NCBI GenBank assembly: GCA_963969395.1
Contig: OZ017805.1
Span: forward strand, 11,036,001-11,100,000
Origin: Pseudoscleropodium purum
Lineage: Eukaryota; Streptophyta; Bryopsida; Hypnales; Brachytheciaceae
DNA length: 64,000 nucleotides
Reading direction: 5' to 3'
The notes beneath the pieces are model-generated. The model searched no databases and was not told the DNA's origin. It worked only from the letters and a program-made list of their open reading frames with translations. Made by a program: the position numbers and the translations under genes. Numbering within the stretch: position 1 is the first letter of the stretch; every line of letters starts with the position of its first letter. Below, in pieces: positions 1 to 12,180 of this stretch.

Positions 1-330
1 GTTGACATGGTAGCCCTATTTAAGTAGTGGATGTGTTAATATGGTAAGTTTTGCTTATGCAACAGATTTCAAGGCCAATTTCCAAATAATAGTATTTTTT
101 TGGAATTTGACAAAATTAAGAAATCAAATCAACATAGAATTATTGTCCAAACCAAATTGTTTTAACCAACAGTCCTAAATAATATATATGAATTGATTAT
201 CATATTGGTATACTATTTTTCTAATAGTGTACTTTTGTTGGTATCTAATTTGGAACTATGACTTCCCAAATAACTGGCATGAAGCATTGTCTTGGAATTG
301 CTAAATTTGTCATTGAGGTCCATGAAGAAA

Positions 331-1278
331 AAGGCCAAAGCCTATGTTCATTTAGTAGGTTAAGTAAAGAAAGTTATTCAAAATTTACTTACCAAGCAAT
401 TCAAGAATAATCCATTGCTTACTCTTATAGAGATATGAGCACAAATGAGAAAAGAAATTGATCAACTCTTAGAAGAATTTGCCTCTTTTGCATAGAAATC
501 AAAATCTATCTCATTGGCAAGTTGTACTTTTCCTTATGGGAAATTTCCATCTTGCATTGGCATGTTTGAAAAGTTATAGATCCATTGAACAATGTTCAAG
601 ATGATCAATGGAACTAATTAGTTTGCTTTAGAGGTGAAGAACAAAGAGATGATGGAAACCTATGGAGGTGTTGAATGGACACCATTTGAGTTGAGGATTG
701 CTATTATGTGAACTAGGAGCATAAGCATGTGAGCCTAAAAGACTATACAACAATGTTATGGGTGTTTATATTATAAGCATCTACAATGGTTGTAGGATTT
801 ACACTTATACATATGCTCAAGGCTCACATGCTTACATTTTCATGCTAATACACTATCATTGTTGCATTTGAGTCTCATGAATTGCAAGCAATTTTGACAA
901 ATAATTTGTATATGGAGGTTAAAAACTTCCAAACATATGATTTTACTTGGGTTGATGGGCCTTAAGTTTGTATCATTGTCTTTTTATTTCACAATTCTCA
1001 ATGAGAGATTGTTTTGAGGCAATATCATGGTGTTTTCATGTCTCCAACATAGTCTAAGTGTGTGGGAGCAAGTAAAAAAAAATAGGTGAGATAAATATTA
1101 AAAGTACATTTGTTTGTTGATGACATTAAAGGAAGATGTAAAAAAATGTGGAAGTTGAATCAACAAATAACTATCGATGAATCCATGGTCAAGTATAAAT
1201 ATAGATTATGTCTAATAAAACATGATCTCCCTAACAAGGTTGTGTTTGATTACACTTTGAACATTAAAATCAATTGAA
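331..1278 (+). pseudogene. decayed piggyBac-type transposase (DDE_Tnp_1_7-like)
   Basis: Two blocks of coherent but stop-broken reading frame. Block 1 (331-711) contains NGTN-stop-FALEV followed by EWTPFELRIAI, which resembles the TN.YA and WTP..EL landmarks of the N-terminal part of piggyBac transposases. Block 2 (912-1278) stays in one frame and contains QITIDESMVKYKYRL and then DLPNKVVF. This matches the family's signature around its first catalytic Asp (IDE-M-x-(F/Y)KGR...P-KP). The G of KGR is replaced by Y and the KP by KV, so the relic is not expected to be active. The blocks are in different frames and are separated by about 200 bases that include a palindrome. The frame ends 31 bases before a TTAA-bounded element; the regions for the second and third catalytic Asp were not found. 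Stops are mostly TAG, TAA or TGA where Gln, Arg or Trp would fit. The family call rests on motif recognition only, with no alignment. Confidence 0.6.
721..834. repeat. inverted repeat (16-base arms) inside the transposase relic
   Basis: ATAAGCATGTGAGCCT at 721-736 pairs with AGGCTCACATGCTTA at 820-834, leaving a loop of about 80 bases. It sits exactly in the gap between the two transposase reading-frame blocks, so it may be a small insertion that helped break the gene. Confidence 0.5.
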
Positions 1279-1308
1279 GCTGAATTGAGTTTCTTATTTT
1301 GTTTTGTT

Positions 1309-2170
1309 AACCCCTAAAGGTTAAAACTATGCTTTTTGGCAACATAATGATTTGGGGCAGCTCACTAAGAATGGAGTTTTTATTTATTTTTTGCTAAAAT
1401 TTTCACACAACATGCGCCTAGAGAGTGGCTTTATGGCCCAAAAATTTTCATAACTTTTGACTACATGCTTAAAAAGTTATTACATGATATGTGATATTCA
1501 ATGTTGAATGGGTTACGTAGTCCAAAAGTTTCTTAAAAAATATCATTTTTTTAAAATAATAATTTTGAAATTGGAAGGAGGACGGGAGGGTGGGAAGGAG
1601 GGTGGGAGAGGAATCAATCCATTTTGATTTACAAAATGAAAGTTATGGAATGTTCTAGTTTGCAGGTAGTTATAGATTCCCTATTCAAAAATAACTTTTG
1701 GAGTCCTTTATTTAATATTTTTTGAAAAAATAAAAAATATGATGTATATTGTTTATTACTACAATATCACCATTGAAATCGGAATTTCTCAATTTCATAA
1801 TTAAATTATTAACAATTTAGTATTTTGATTCCTTTTCTACTTTGTTCTACTTACTATATTTTTCCTATATGTTGTGCAATTCCAAATGATCTAAAATTTT
1901 TTCATACAAATGTGACCTTGTAAAGTGCAAGTGCTTGTATTTTTACAGGGCCAAAAAATGATTTTTGTCACTTTAAATGTTAACATCTTGCATTCTACGC
2001 AATGGAAAATTCTGAAATTTTTTCTACATCTTTTCAAACTATTTTACTACAAGATCCTATAGTTACATGCTTCCAAAAATGTTTTTCACTTAAATTTGGT
2101 ACTTGTATTAGAAATGACAATTTTGGAGCGTTTTTGGTGAAAACATAACAGTCTCCGACCTCCAGGGGTT
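1309..2170 (+). mobile_element. TTAA-CCCC non-autonomous element, copy A
   Basis: Bounded by gTTAA-CCCCTAAAGG on the left and CAGGGG-TTAAat on the right. About 0.86 kb with no coding capacity seen. It shares with copies B, C, D, F, G and H an internal block that reads roughly GTGACCTTGTRAAGTGCA, then GGGACAAAAAATGATTTT, then CTAATATCTTGCAATCTACA, then ACAAGATCCTATGGTTACATG, and ends near GGAGCGTTTTTGG. TTAA flanks with CCC-type ends are the hallmark of the piggyBac superfamily, and a piggyBac-like transposase relic lies 31 bases upstream. Because TTAA is its own reverse complement, it could belong to the terminal repeat instead of being a target duplication. Confidence 0.7.
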
Positions 2171-3857
2171 AAATTTTCTTCCTTTTGTCCAAAGATGGGT
2201 TTGGAGATATCCAACAACTTGAGAAGTCTTTATATTATTATATACATTTGAATTTGCAAGCGTGCAACAAATTTAATCATTACAAAAATTCTAAAGAGGG
2301 CTGCATATTTTTTAATTTTGGCACCCCGAAAGTGCAAATATAGAAAAAATGAAAAATATTTTTTATTCAAAAAAAATTAATGATTTCATTTCTTTTCCTT
2401 TTTTTGATATATTTTTTGAAATTGAAAAAAAATTAAAAAAACAGTGAATCTGATGTGGTGTTGACTTGTCACTAGCAATGCCACATCAAATTACAAATTT
2501 AAAAGAATTTAAAAAATAATTATTCTTAATTATTTTTTCCAATAGTGCACCATATGAGTACATAAATGGTAGCCTTCTCGTAGACTCAGAATTTTTGTAA
2601 TGGGAGTGAATTTCATTTTGTTTTCTCTTGCAAGTTTCAAGTTGAATGAATTGGCAATTAACTTTCAACCTCCACATCTTTTATGCTAAACCTCCAATGT
2701 TTGAATAGATTGATATTTTGAATTAGTAGAGGTTTAAATAGTCTTGATTGGCAAGATGTAACTCCATTGGTTATTAAATACACTTACTTATTAGAAGTCA
2801 ACAAAAAATATAATATAGAAAGTAGTTAGATATAAAGATTAACTTTAATAGGTGCTTGGAAATTATACAATTTTTTATTTCATCTTTAAGGAACAAAATT
2901 ATTTTATTTGGTATTATGTTTATTAAGTAGTGTCAAAATTTTTATATAGATCTTTTAATTTTTAATTTTTTTAATAAAGCCACTACATATATGTCTTTCA
3001 TCTAATTTAACAATGAATGATTTTTCTATAAAATATATTTTCTATTGTATGATCATAATGGTCACATTAAAATCAGAAATCCTAAACTAAATCTAGATAT
3101 TATCATATTATTTAAGCTAGATTCTATTCTGAAAAATAATTTAAAATCATATGTTTACCTTTAATTAGGACATCATGTATTTTTAAATGATGAATAAATT
3201 TCAACATGCCCATTGAATACCAAGAATTTTTTTTATTTATATCAAATTTCTTTGATTACAAAAATTGTTTTGAAATCATAGAATTTTGTCTCTATTTTGT
3301 TTTTCCTTCAATATTTGTTTTAGATTGCATTGGAAATTCTTATTCAACTTGTGTGTTTTATTGAAATGACAATGTAACATAATTACATGCAATCTAATCA
3401 CATTGGGTGATCCTTTTCTTCAAATGAGGTTTCGACTTCACCTTTGCAACTTTTAACTATAAAGAGGAGTCAAATGTTGTTTTTTTGGGTTTAAAGTAAT
3501 GCCAGAAAACTTGTGATCTCTTTTTACAACTAAAAGTTGTAAAGATGGGATCTAAATTACAATTTAGAATGAAGACAATTCAATGCATAAGGTAAATTAT
3601 CATGCTATCATGCATTGCAATCATTTCCACAAAATAAATTTTCAAATGCAATTAAAAAAAAATATTGAAACGGAAACCAGTTGAAAGAAATTTTTTTATG
3701 ACTTTTTAGAAACACTACACTATACCTAATTATTACCAAATAATTAATTAAAGTTGGAAAAAGTGATTCAAAAGTTGTTTAAGAATGAAGAAAATTTTCA
3801 ATTCTTATATTTTTCCAAGAATTTGGCACCTTAATTATAGGGACACACCAAATAGGA
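2171..3857. other. AT-rich stretch, no feature recognised
   Basis: Runs of A and T dominate, and the only open frames are short and unsupported. The first 100 bases could continue the interrupted transposase region, but no motif was identifiable. Confidence 0.4.
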
Positions 3858-4180
3858 ACACAACTGTCTATCCAATGGTACAAGTTTCTAAAATGTCTAA
3901 AACTATTACTTTCAAGTGCATTGAGTGTAATGGAAATATAAAAACAATTTTCAAGCTTTCAAATATATAAATTTGTAGTAGATTACTAAAAAAATTTGTA
4001 AAATTTTTTTTCACCCATTTGACTATGTTGTTTACAAGATTCTTTGAAGTTGACATTTGAAGTTAAAAGAGAACAAATTTGGACCTAAATCCTTAAGGGG
4101 CAACAAAATTTGACTTAAGTTTTGGAGAAGGAGGCAATATTCAACTTTAGAAACTTGTACCATTGGATAGACAATTGTGT
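3858..4180. repeat. inverted repeat with about 37-base arms
   Basis: The left arm (3858-3895) contains TATCCAATGGTACAAGTTTC. The right arm (4145-4180) is its reverse complement with few mismatches. The loop is about 250 bases. The structure is compatible with a small fold-back or MITE-type element, but no target duplication could be assigned. Confidence 0.55.
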
Positions 4181-5079
4181 TAGTTAGTTTTATACCGATT
4201 TTCAAAAATAATAAAAATGGTACTTGCAATCAATCAAACATTATAGTCTTTTATTCCCTACTGTCCAATTGCAATTTTTTTGGCCTCTGCTACTCATGAA
4301 AGTATGTATCAGTTCAAGATCATTCAGTTACTTCATTGTCACTGTCACTGTGATAACTCACACAATTATTTCAGAAGTTCCAAACATGTAAAAGAATTTC
4401 AAATGAAGGTGATATGGCCTTGGGCATGTAGAGGGTAATAGAGATCACATGTCCCAGTGCACAAGTGCATCCTAAATTTCATGAAAAAGAAGGTTTTTGA
4501 TTTGAGCTATAAATTTTTTGGTAAATTTAAACTTGTAAAAATAAACAGCCTCCAAAAAAATTAGGTCTTTCAGACACCTTTTTATTTATAAATTAAATTA
4601 TTATTTTTTTAATATTTTATTTCAATAGTTTATCTACTTCAAAGGAGAAGATGTGGATTTTTTCTATACATGCTTGAAACTGAAATTTTGAAGGAGAGAA
4701 AGTCAATGGCTTTTTTAGGTTTAAGGTTAAAATGGGAATATCTTACAATCAAAGTTTGGAATGCATGTGGCAAATCCAGTATTAAAAAGGGAGTTTTGAA
4801 ATTCAAAATCATAGACTTTATGATTTAGGTAGACTTTATTTATGATTTAAATTGACTTTGTACTTGATTTTTACTTGATAATCATATATGGTTTATTATA
4901 TTTTTCTAGGTACTAAATATATTTTTGAATGTGCTAACGCTATAAGAAATTTTAATTGGTTTATATTTTAGTATTGTTAACAAAGTGCACAATGTTTATA
5001 TAGAGCACTGATCTTTGAAGAATCTTTTGTACATAAGAGATACTTTGTATTCTGAATTTTTTCTTTTGAACTTTATATA
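4181..5079. other. no feature recognised
   Basis: AT-rich sequence without supported reading frames, termini or repeats. Confidence 0.4.
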
Positions 5080-5083
5080 TTAA

Positions 5084-5666
5084 CCCCTAAAGGATTGGAG
5101 AGGAGGTGAGTATAGTTCTTGTTTTCTTAACTAGCTTTTATAACAAGTATAATTCCTCATTAATGTAGAATAATTTTGATGATGGCTACCATTGAAATGA
5201 AAGAAGATTTATATAGCTTTCCTATAAATAGAAGATTAATGAAATCACACAATTTTTGAGAAATGCCACTATTGACAAGAATGATGAAAGATGTCATGTA
5301 AAGCAATACTTTGTGTATGAGCTTAAATGGGAATGTTGAAATAGAAATGTTCAAAAATGATTTAAAACTCTTATTTCTTTAGGGATATTCATCATTATGA
5401 TTTTGATGTATAATTTTTTTCAAATCATTTTGGGTTGAGGTAAAAAAGATATGAGGATGTGAAGTGCCAACCTAGAATGACTTTTTTATTCTCAAAAAAA
5501 TCACCCAAAATTGCACACTCAATCATTTTTTGATGAGATTGCACCAACGGATTCAATGAAAAAAAATATTTAATTCTTTTTGTTGTTCACAAACTATTAG
5601 TGACATCTACATTTCAAATTTTTCACAAATGTAGTTGCAAAAGCTACCTAATAATCTTTTAGGGGG
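5084..5666 (+). mobile_element. candidate TTAA-CCCC-ended element with unrelated interior
   Basis: The left end TTAA-CCCCTAAAGG is identical to copy A's, and the right end reads TTTTAGGGGG-TAAA. The interior (about 580 bases) shows none of the conserved blocks of the 0.9 kb family, so this is either a different internal sequence mobilised by the same ends or a coincidence. Confidence 0.4.
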
Positions 5667-8588
5667 TAAATATAATGGAGCTATGGTTAGAAAAGGAATG
5701 CATGGATTTATTTTGAAATATCAAACTTTAATGCTTAAAACTTGAAATGTTTTTGTTAACTACTTTTGGAAAAAATTGAGTAGATCTACTTTAATTTCAA
5801 AGTTATTAATTGGAGTAAGGAAATCATGTAAAAGATGGGATGAATTGAAGGAACATATTTGGATTGATCAAATTGTGTTGCATTTTTGTGTTTGTATATT
5901 GCTAAATTTTTTCCATCTTACAAATGCACTTAGCTCAAGTTGATTTTCTAATATCTAAATTCTTGTAAAGCTTGCCTCTAGATAAAATATAGTGATCATT
6001 AAGTATTTGAATGAAAAGGTAGATGAATTGACGTACACAATAGTAACAAAAATTTATATTCAAGTTGATTGGAATCCAATGATTTATATTTCTTTCAGTT
6101 TGGACCATTATTGCACCTCTCACATTTCTCAAAAGCTATAAAAATGTCATGTTAAAATGACATTCAAATGAAAAACATTAATTGTTTGATTATCAACACA
6201 ATGTTTTATGTCTTATATATTTGAGTGTATAAATTTGTGTACTAGGAGTCAAGTATAAAACAATGTATGTGGTTCTCTAGAGACCTTTTAAGCTTAATTA
6301 AATTAAAAACTAACTAATTCAAGCGTTTGATTGGTTGGAGTCCTTAATTGAGCTCAAGTTTGTTTCTAGTATGGAAAATAACATTCAATTTCCTAGGATT
6401 CTACAATTGTCTTCTATTTCTCTTGAATCCCTCAATCAATCCACATTAAATGCTTTTGTTTTTTTCAACAACTAGTTCATAGCTTTAGAGCATTTTTGAC
6501 ATTTTCACTTTAACATCATAAAAATAATTATTAGACATTTTTAGAAACTCATTAAAAATTCAAATCCCCTTTTCAAGTCCTAGTTCTCTTCACACCATTG
6601 GAAGTGACAAACATATAATAAAATTTATTTTTAGTCTTAGCTCTTGAAGTAAGGGCCATGACCAAGAGAATTATTTGTTTTAAATTTTGATTACTTGTGT
6701 AAACACTTCATGAGAGAGTTCTAGGTTTGGTATCTTTTCAAACTTGTCTTTTGCCAGAAGACTTCAAATAGATCATATTTCCCAAATTGGAGTCAATTTT
6801 TTTAAGGACTAATTACAGAATATATTTCATATATTGCAAATTATTTTTGAGTTAGGGAATCATCTGAAATCCTCAAACAATATAAATGGGTTCAATCAAG
6901 TGTGATGAAATAACATATTCATGAGTAAAATGTTTGTGAAAAGAAATGGTTGAAAATCACTTTGCATTGTGAACCTAATTTTGCCTATATACCTAAAAGA
7001 TGCAATATGTGTGTTGTTTAGGTATCAACAAACAATGTACATAAATCTTTGTCATTTTAGAATAGGGATTAGACACAAATTTCTTTGACAATTAAATATC
7101 ACACTTGAAATTATACCAAGTCACTTGGGTTGACCTTCTAAGTATAATTTGAAAACTTAATTTTTTTAATTGTAATTTTTTGAGGTTATAGAGAGTTCCA
7201 TTTGAAGGGAGAAAGAGAAAATGAGTTTTTTCATGAAAGCATTTCATTAACTAAAATGGATGTTGCATTCTTTTGCAAGTTCTTATGTGTGTAATCTACA
7301 ACAAGATTTTGCAAATCATCCATAAAAGGTAGATAGTCCTTCTTGCTTTTTTATGAGTCATTTTGCAAAAGAATCAAGTTTGTGACTTGAAAATTTATAT
7401 CTTTTTTTGTATTTTAAAACAAAACAAAATATTTTATTATAATATTTATAACTAGAAAAGTTTTTTTTAATATTAATTAATTTATAGTACTAAAGGAATT
7501 CACTCTTAATAAAACATTGGAGTACCTTGAGTTCAAAGAAGTATTAATGTGTGTATTTTTATCCAAGATTGTCTTCATTTTTAAAAAATTCCCTAATTTT
7601 TTAATTGTTCAAATTTTAGCATGATATGAGTAATTCCAATTGAAAAGGTAGTTATATTTATCATATTCTATGCTAGTTTAAAGTATTAGCTAATGTTTCT
7701 ACTTTCAATAACCAAACAATTCTAGCTTCACAAAATTTGCATACCATTCAACGCTTTGCATAATAATTAAAACATTGAGAATCCTAAATATAAATTCTAA
7801 CTCTCAATGTTGATTGATCTCAAAAAATGCACACCAAGCCCTTGCAATGAAATTGGTCCATGTGTTTAAAAAAAATGCACACAAGGTGCAACCTATAAGG
7901 TAAATCTACCTATGACAAGCAAACCATCCATGACAAGCACCTAAAAAACTATCCATTAGAATCTTATATCAACTCATGACAAATTTTTTTTAATAAATGA
8001 GATTAGAACTACATTAAGATTTCATGTCATATTTATATTAGGAAATCTTGTAGCTATGTTAGGAAATGTTGTGAGTGCTTTAGGTGGTAAGATGACCATC
8101 ATGAAAACATTTTTTCCCTAATTTGGGGTAGTCCATAAATTATTTTAAGACAACTAAACATCACAATTCAAAAATTCATTAAAAATTTATATTTTGTCCA
8201 AAAAATAGAACTCTAATTGCTTCCTTCATTTCTCACATTTGTCTTTATATGAATTTTTTTACTAATGGCAACAGGACAAACCATTCTTTTTGCCTGTCAT
8301 ATGCAGGTTTGCCTTACAAATGTAATGGTCATATTTGAAATTCTAACCTCAACCAACTTAGCCACCCTTAAGTTACCCTTCAGCAAGGCAGACAAATAAA
8401 TTCCAAAAGGCTAGAAGGGAAGTATCTTATATGACACATCAATGTGTGCTGAAATCAATGAGCTTATAAAACAAACGTGCTTTCTCTCCCACCCACCCCA
8501 ACCCACCCACCATGTAAAACAAATGTGCTTTCACCCTCAAACACACACACCATGTAAACCATAGTAATAAAATGAGGGCATAATGTTC
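5667..8588. other. AT-rich stretch, no gene recognised
   Basis: Some stretches (for example 5680-5960 and 5984-6125 on the plus strand) translate with few stops, but no protein family could be named. A small C-rich tract (about 8487-8512) is flanked by two near-identical 18-base segments (8468-8485 and 8515-8532, AAAACAAAYGTGCTTTC). Confidence 0.35.
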
Positions 8589-9514
8589 AACCCCTAAAGG
8601 ACCAAATGTTGTTTTTGGCAATGGATCAATTTTGGGCAAATGCATGTCAGTGGAGATTTCCATATTTTTAGCCCAAATTTTAATAGAAGATGTGGAAAAG
8701 GAATATCTTTCATATGCACTAAATTTCAAGACATTTGAAAATATGAGTCAAAAGTTATAGCCTAATATGTAGTTTGTTTCTCAACTTGGGCAGTCTGAGC
8801 AGATCTGAAAAAATCATTTTTTTCAAAAATTCAAATTTGAAATTGGTTTCCTAGATTTATATCTACATTAAAAGCTTTGAATCATTCCATTTGGATCAAT
8901 GAGTCAAAAGTTATGAGGTATTTTAGTTTGTGGGCAGTTATGGATTCTCTTCTCTAAAATAAACCTTAAGGTCCTTTATTGAACTCAATTTTCAATATTT
9001 TTGGAAAAAAATAAAACCATTAGGTGAAGATTGTTTATTACAACATTACCACCATTGGGATTGGCATTTTTCAATTCCATAAATAAATTGTTAATAATTT
9101 AGTATTTTGAACCATTCTCTACATCTTTCAACTTACTATTTTTTTCATATATGCTGTACAATTTCAAACAATCTCAAAATTTTCAAGCATGTAGCCATCA
9201 TGCCTTGAAGAATTAATCCAAGGATTTGCAATCATTTTGAAGATTTTTTCATACAAATGTGACCTTGTGATGTTCAGCTGCCCGATTTTTTGCAGGGACA
9301 AAAAAATGATTTTTATCACTTCAAATGCTAATATCTTGCAATCTTCACGGTGGAAATCTCTGAAATTTTTACCTGAACTCTTAAATCTAGTGTACTACAA
9401 GATTCTACAGTTACATGTGTCCAAATATATATTTTTAAAATTTTGAAACTTATATAAGAAATGGCAGTTTTGGAGCGTTTTTGGCAAAAATATAGTCAAG
9501 GAACTTTAGGGAAT
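8589..9514 (+). mobile_element. TTAA-CCCC element family, copy B
   Basis: Starts TCAA-CCCCTAAAGG and ends GGAACTTTAGGG-AATA, so both flanking TTAA sites have mutated. The interior follows copy A closely, including the GTGACCTTGTGATGTTC, GGGACAAAAAAATG and CTAATATCTTGCAATCTTCA blocks. No coding capacity. Confidence 0.65.
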
Positions 9515-9871
9515 AATTGTGTGGTTTTGCACCTATAATTAAGGCATTATACATTTTTCATCCCAAATGTTTCTATTCATCCTACATTTCATCTAAATTC
9601 TCTTCATGCAGCTTACACTAGACAAGGCTTCTCATTGAAAGAGCTTCCTTGTTAAACTCCACCCTCTTCATCGGCCCTTTCTATCATGCAATGCCCTTTT
9701 TCTTGGGCATTGCCCTATAGTTTACAAAAACTTCAAGTTCTTTTAGCAATTGATGTTCCATCTAATATGATGTGCTTCATTATACTATTAATTGAAATCT
9801 AACACTAAACTTGCCCTAGTAATTGGTAAAGCTATACTATGTTATGAATTTTTGATGTTTCTAGTTAGATG

Positions 9872-10018
9872 AACTACCTCATAACAAATAAAATGGGAAT
9901 AAGCTTGTTGTGAATAAAATTGTAATCGTGGTGTACATTTTTTAATTTGAATGTACACCACCATTACAATTTTGCCCACAATGGGCTTGCTCCCATTTTG
10001 CATGTAATGGGATAGTTT
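9872..10018. mobile_element. fold-back MITE-like element
   Basis: A nearly complete hairpin. The left arm (about 9872-9940, ending GTGGTGTACATT) pairs with the right arm (about 9950-10018, starting AATGTACACCACC) across a 9-base loop. Pairing is strongest over the inner 50 bases and continues imperfectly to AACTA...TAGTT at the outer ends. This fits a small fold-back transposon or a precursor-like hairpin. Confidence 0.65.
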
Positions 10019-10740
10019 ACCTTATATGTGATTACTAAATATAAATTGTATTAACACCTTGCTTGCATTTTAATAAACATTTTCCTACAATGGAATTTAA
10101 AATATATCATATTTACCTCACACAAACAAACAACAATGTATAATTGTCCTCATAGGGTTGGATAATTCTTGTAAATTGTGTGTCCCTGGATCATAGGATA
10201 AGTCTATATCTACAAGAAAATATTTTATTCATTCCATTTCAATTATTGAGGTAGAAAATATGAGAAAATTGGTTGTGTGGGGAATCATGGAAATTCCCCC
10301 CCAAAATAACTAATGAGATTTTTTTTTTCTTTCACAAAAAAAAGGTGTATAAGATTAGATGGTTTGCATTAACATTCCTTCCATTACAATTGGCATCTTT
10401 CAATTTTTCTTTAGTAATATTTATTAGCTATATTAATTTTTTTCTATGATCTTTTGTATCTTTCTATATAACAATTACTCAAGGAATGAAAATAAAGTTT
10501 CTTTGTTGAACCTTTCTTTTAATTTTCAATTCAATTCTTCACTTTGAATATTATGATCTTGGGAATGCTAAAGAAATAGGTTGTAGATATACTTGAGAAA
10601 ATAGACATACAAGTTGATTTTAAGATTCTTAGAGATTGATGCAACAAAAGAATAATGAAATTGTTCACTGTCTTCTTTTCTAGATGTGTTGCTTTGTGTC
10701 AATCATTCCGTTCAAAAACAATGAAAATGCAGTAAATATT

Positions 10741-11720
10741 AATTCATCTTAATTCATTTTAATTCATCTTAATTCATCTTAATTCATTTTAATTCATCTT
10801 AATTCATTTTAATTCATCTTAATTCATTTTAATTCATCTTAATTCATTTTAATTCATCTTAATTCATTTTAATTCATCTTAATTCATTTTAATTCATCTT
10901 AATTCATTTTAATTCATCTTAATTCATTTTAATTCATCTTAATTCATTTTAATTCATCTTAATTCATTTTAATTCATCTTAATTCATTTTAATTCATCTT
11001 AATTCATTTTAATTCATCTTAATTCATTTTAATTCATCTTAATTCATTTTAATTCATCTTAATTCATTTTAATTCATCTTAATTCATTTTAATTCATCTT
11101 AATTCATCTTAATTCATTTTAATTCATCTTAATTCATTTTAATTCATCTTAATTCATTTTAATTCATCTTAATTCATTTTAATTCATCTTAATTCATTTT
11201 AATTCATCTTAATTCATTTTAATTCATCTTAATTCATTTTAATTCATCTTAATTCATTTTAATTCATCTTAATTCATTTTAATTCATCTTAATTCATTTT
11301 AATTCATCTTAATTCATTTTAATTCATCTTAATTCATTTTAATTCATCTTAATTCATTTTAATTCATCTTAATTCATTTTAATTCATCTTAATTCATTTT
11401 AATTCATCTTAATTCATTTTAATTCATCTTAATTCATTTTAATTCATCTTAATTCATTTTAATTCATCTTAATTCATTTTAATTCATCTTAATTCATTTT
11501 AATTCATCTTAATTCATTTTAATTCATCTTAATTCATTTTAATTCATCTTAATTCATTTTAATTCATCTTAATTCATTTTAATTCATCTTAATTCATTTT
11601 AATTCATCTTAATTCATTTTAATTCATCTTAATTCATTTTAATTCATCTTAATTCATTTTAATTCATCTTAATTCATTTTAATTCATCTTAATTCATCTT
11701 AATTCATCTTACTTCATTTT
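10741..11720. repeat. decamer minisatellite, alternating AATTCATCTT / AATTCATTTT
   Basis: Ninety-eight contiguous 10-base units. Apart from one base in the last unit (ACTTCATTTT), the only variation is C or T at position 8, and the two forms alternate almost perfectly, so the higher-order period is 20 bases. The alternation slips near the start (10771-10780), once in the middle (11091-11110), and at the end. The stop triplet TAA recurs in every frame, so the array is non-coding. No spacers or leader, so it is not a CRISPR. Confidence 0.97.
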
Positions 11721-11944
11721 AGTCTTTGTTTAACAAGAAAAATTTGTTATTATATATTCCACATCAATGTTCTTATGAAAACATGAATGATTCATAATCT
11801 ACATATCTTGTTGTAATTAAACTTTTGAAAATATCACCTATCCTATTCCTATTATTCAATTTCTTTCCTTTTTGAAAACAAGATGGTCATTTGAAGTGGT
11901 TTCAAGTGAATGGGCAATTAAGTTTAGCTTAACTACTCATCACA

Positions 11945-12180
11945 TAAGGTCTTTTTGGATTCAAAATCATCGTTGCTTTTGAAGTATTATAGATCTAAAT
12001 GTCCCTAGGTTTATAAATCTCAACCGTACAATCTTGTAGTGAACATGTTGTAGATGACATAAATAAATTTTAGAGTCATTTGGCTATATAGTTGAAAAAA
12101 GATGCTGAAATTTTCCTAGCAACACATTCAAAGGTGGAAATTGATTTCTAAACCTACTCAAATGAGAAAACTTGAAACTA
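11945..12180 (-). mobile_element. partial reverse copy of repeat family X
   Basis: Reverse-complement relative of 23685-23915. Shared landmarks include CAATCTTGTAGTGAACATG with GTTGTAGATGA, the AGCAACACATTC block, and CTACTCAAATGAGAAAA. The copy is fragmentary, with no termini seen. Confidence 0.55.

Noticed and set aside
1305..2174. TTAA-CCCC elements as PIF/Harbinger (TTA/TAA duplication)
   Set aside because: A three-base reading gives TAA on one side and TTA on the other, which are not direct repeats; only the four-base TTAA is identical on both sides. Not fully excluded until empty sites are seen.
5160..6132. Protein-like translations on both strands
   Set aside because: Coherent stretches are short, change frame and match no family; such runs are expected in AT-rich DNA.
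10741..11720. Regular direct repeats resembling a CRISPR array
   Set aside because: Units are contiguous 10-mers without spacers, and the surrounding DNA is eukaryotic in character.
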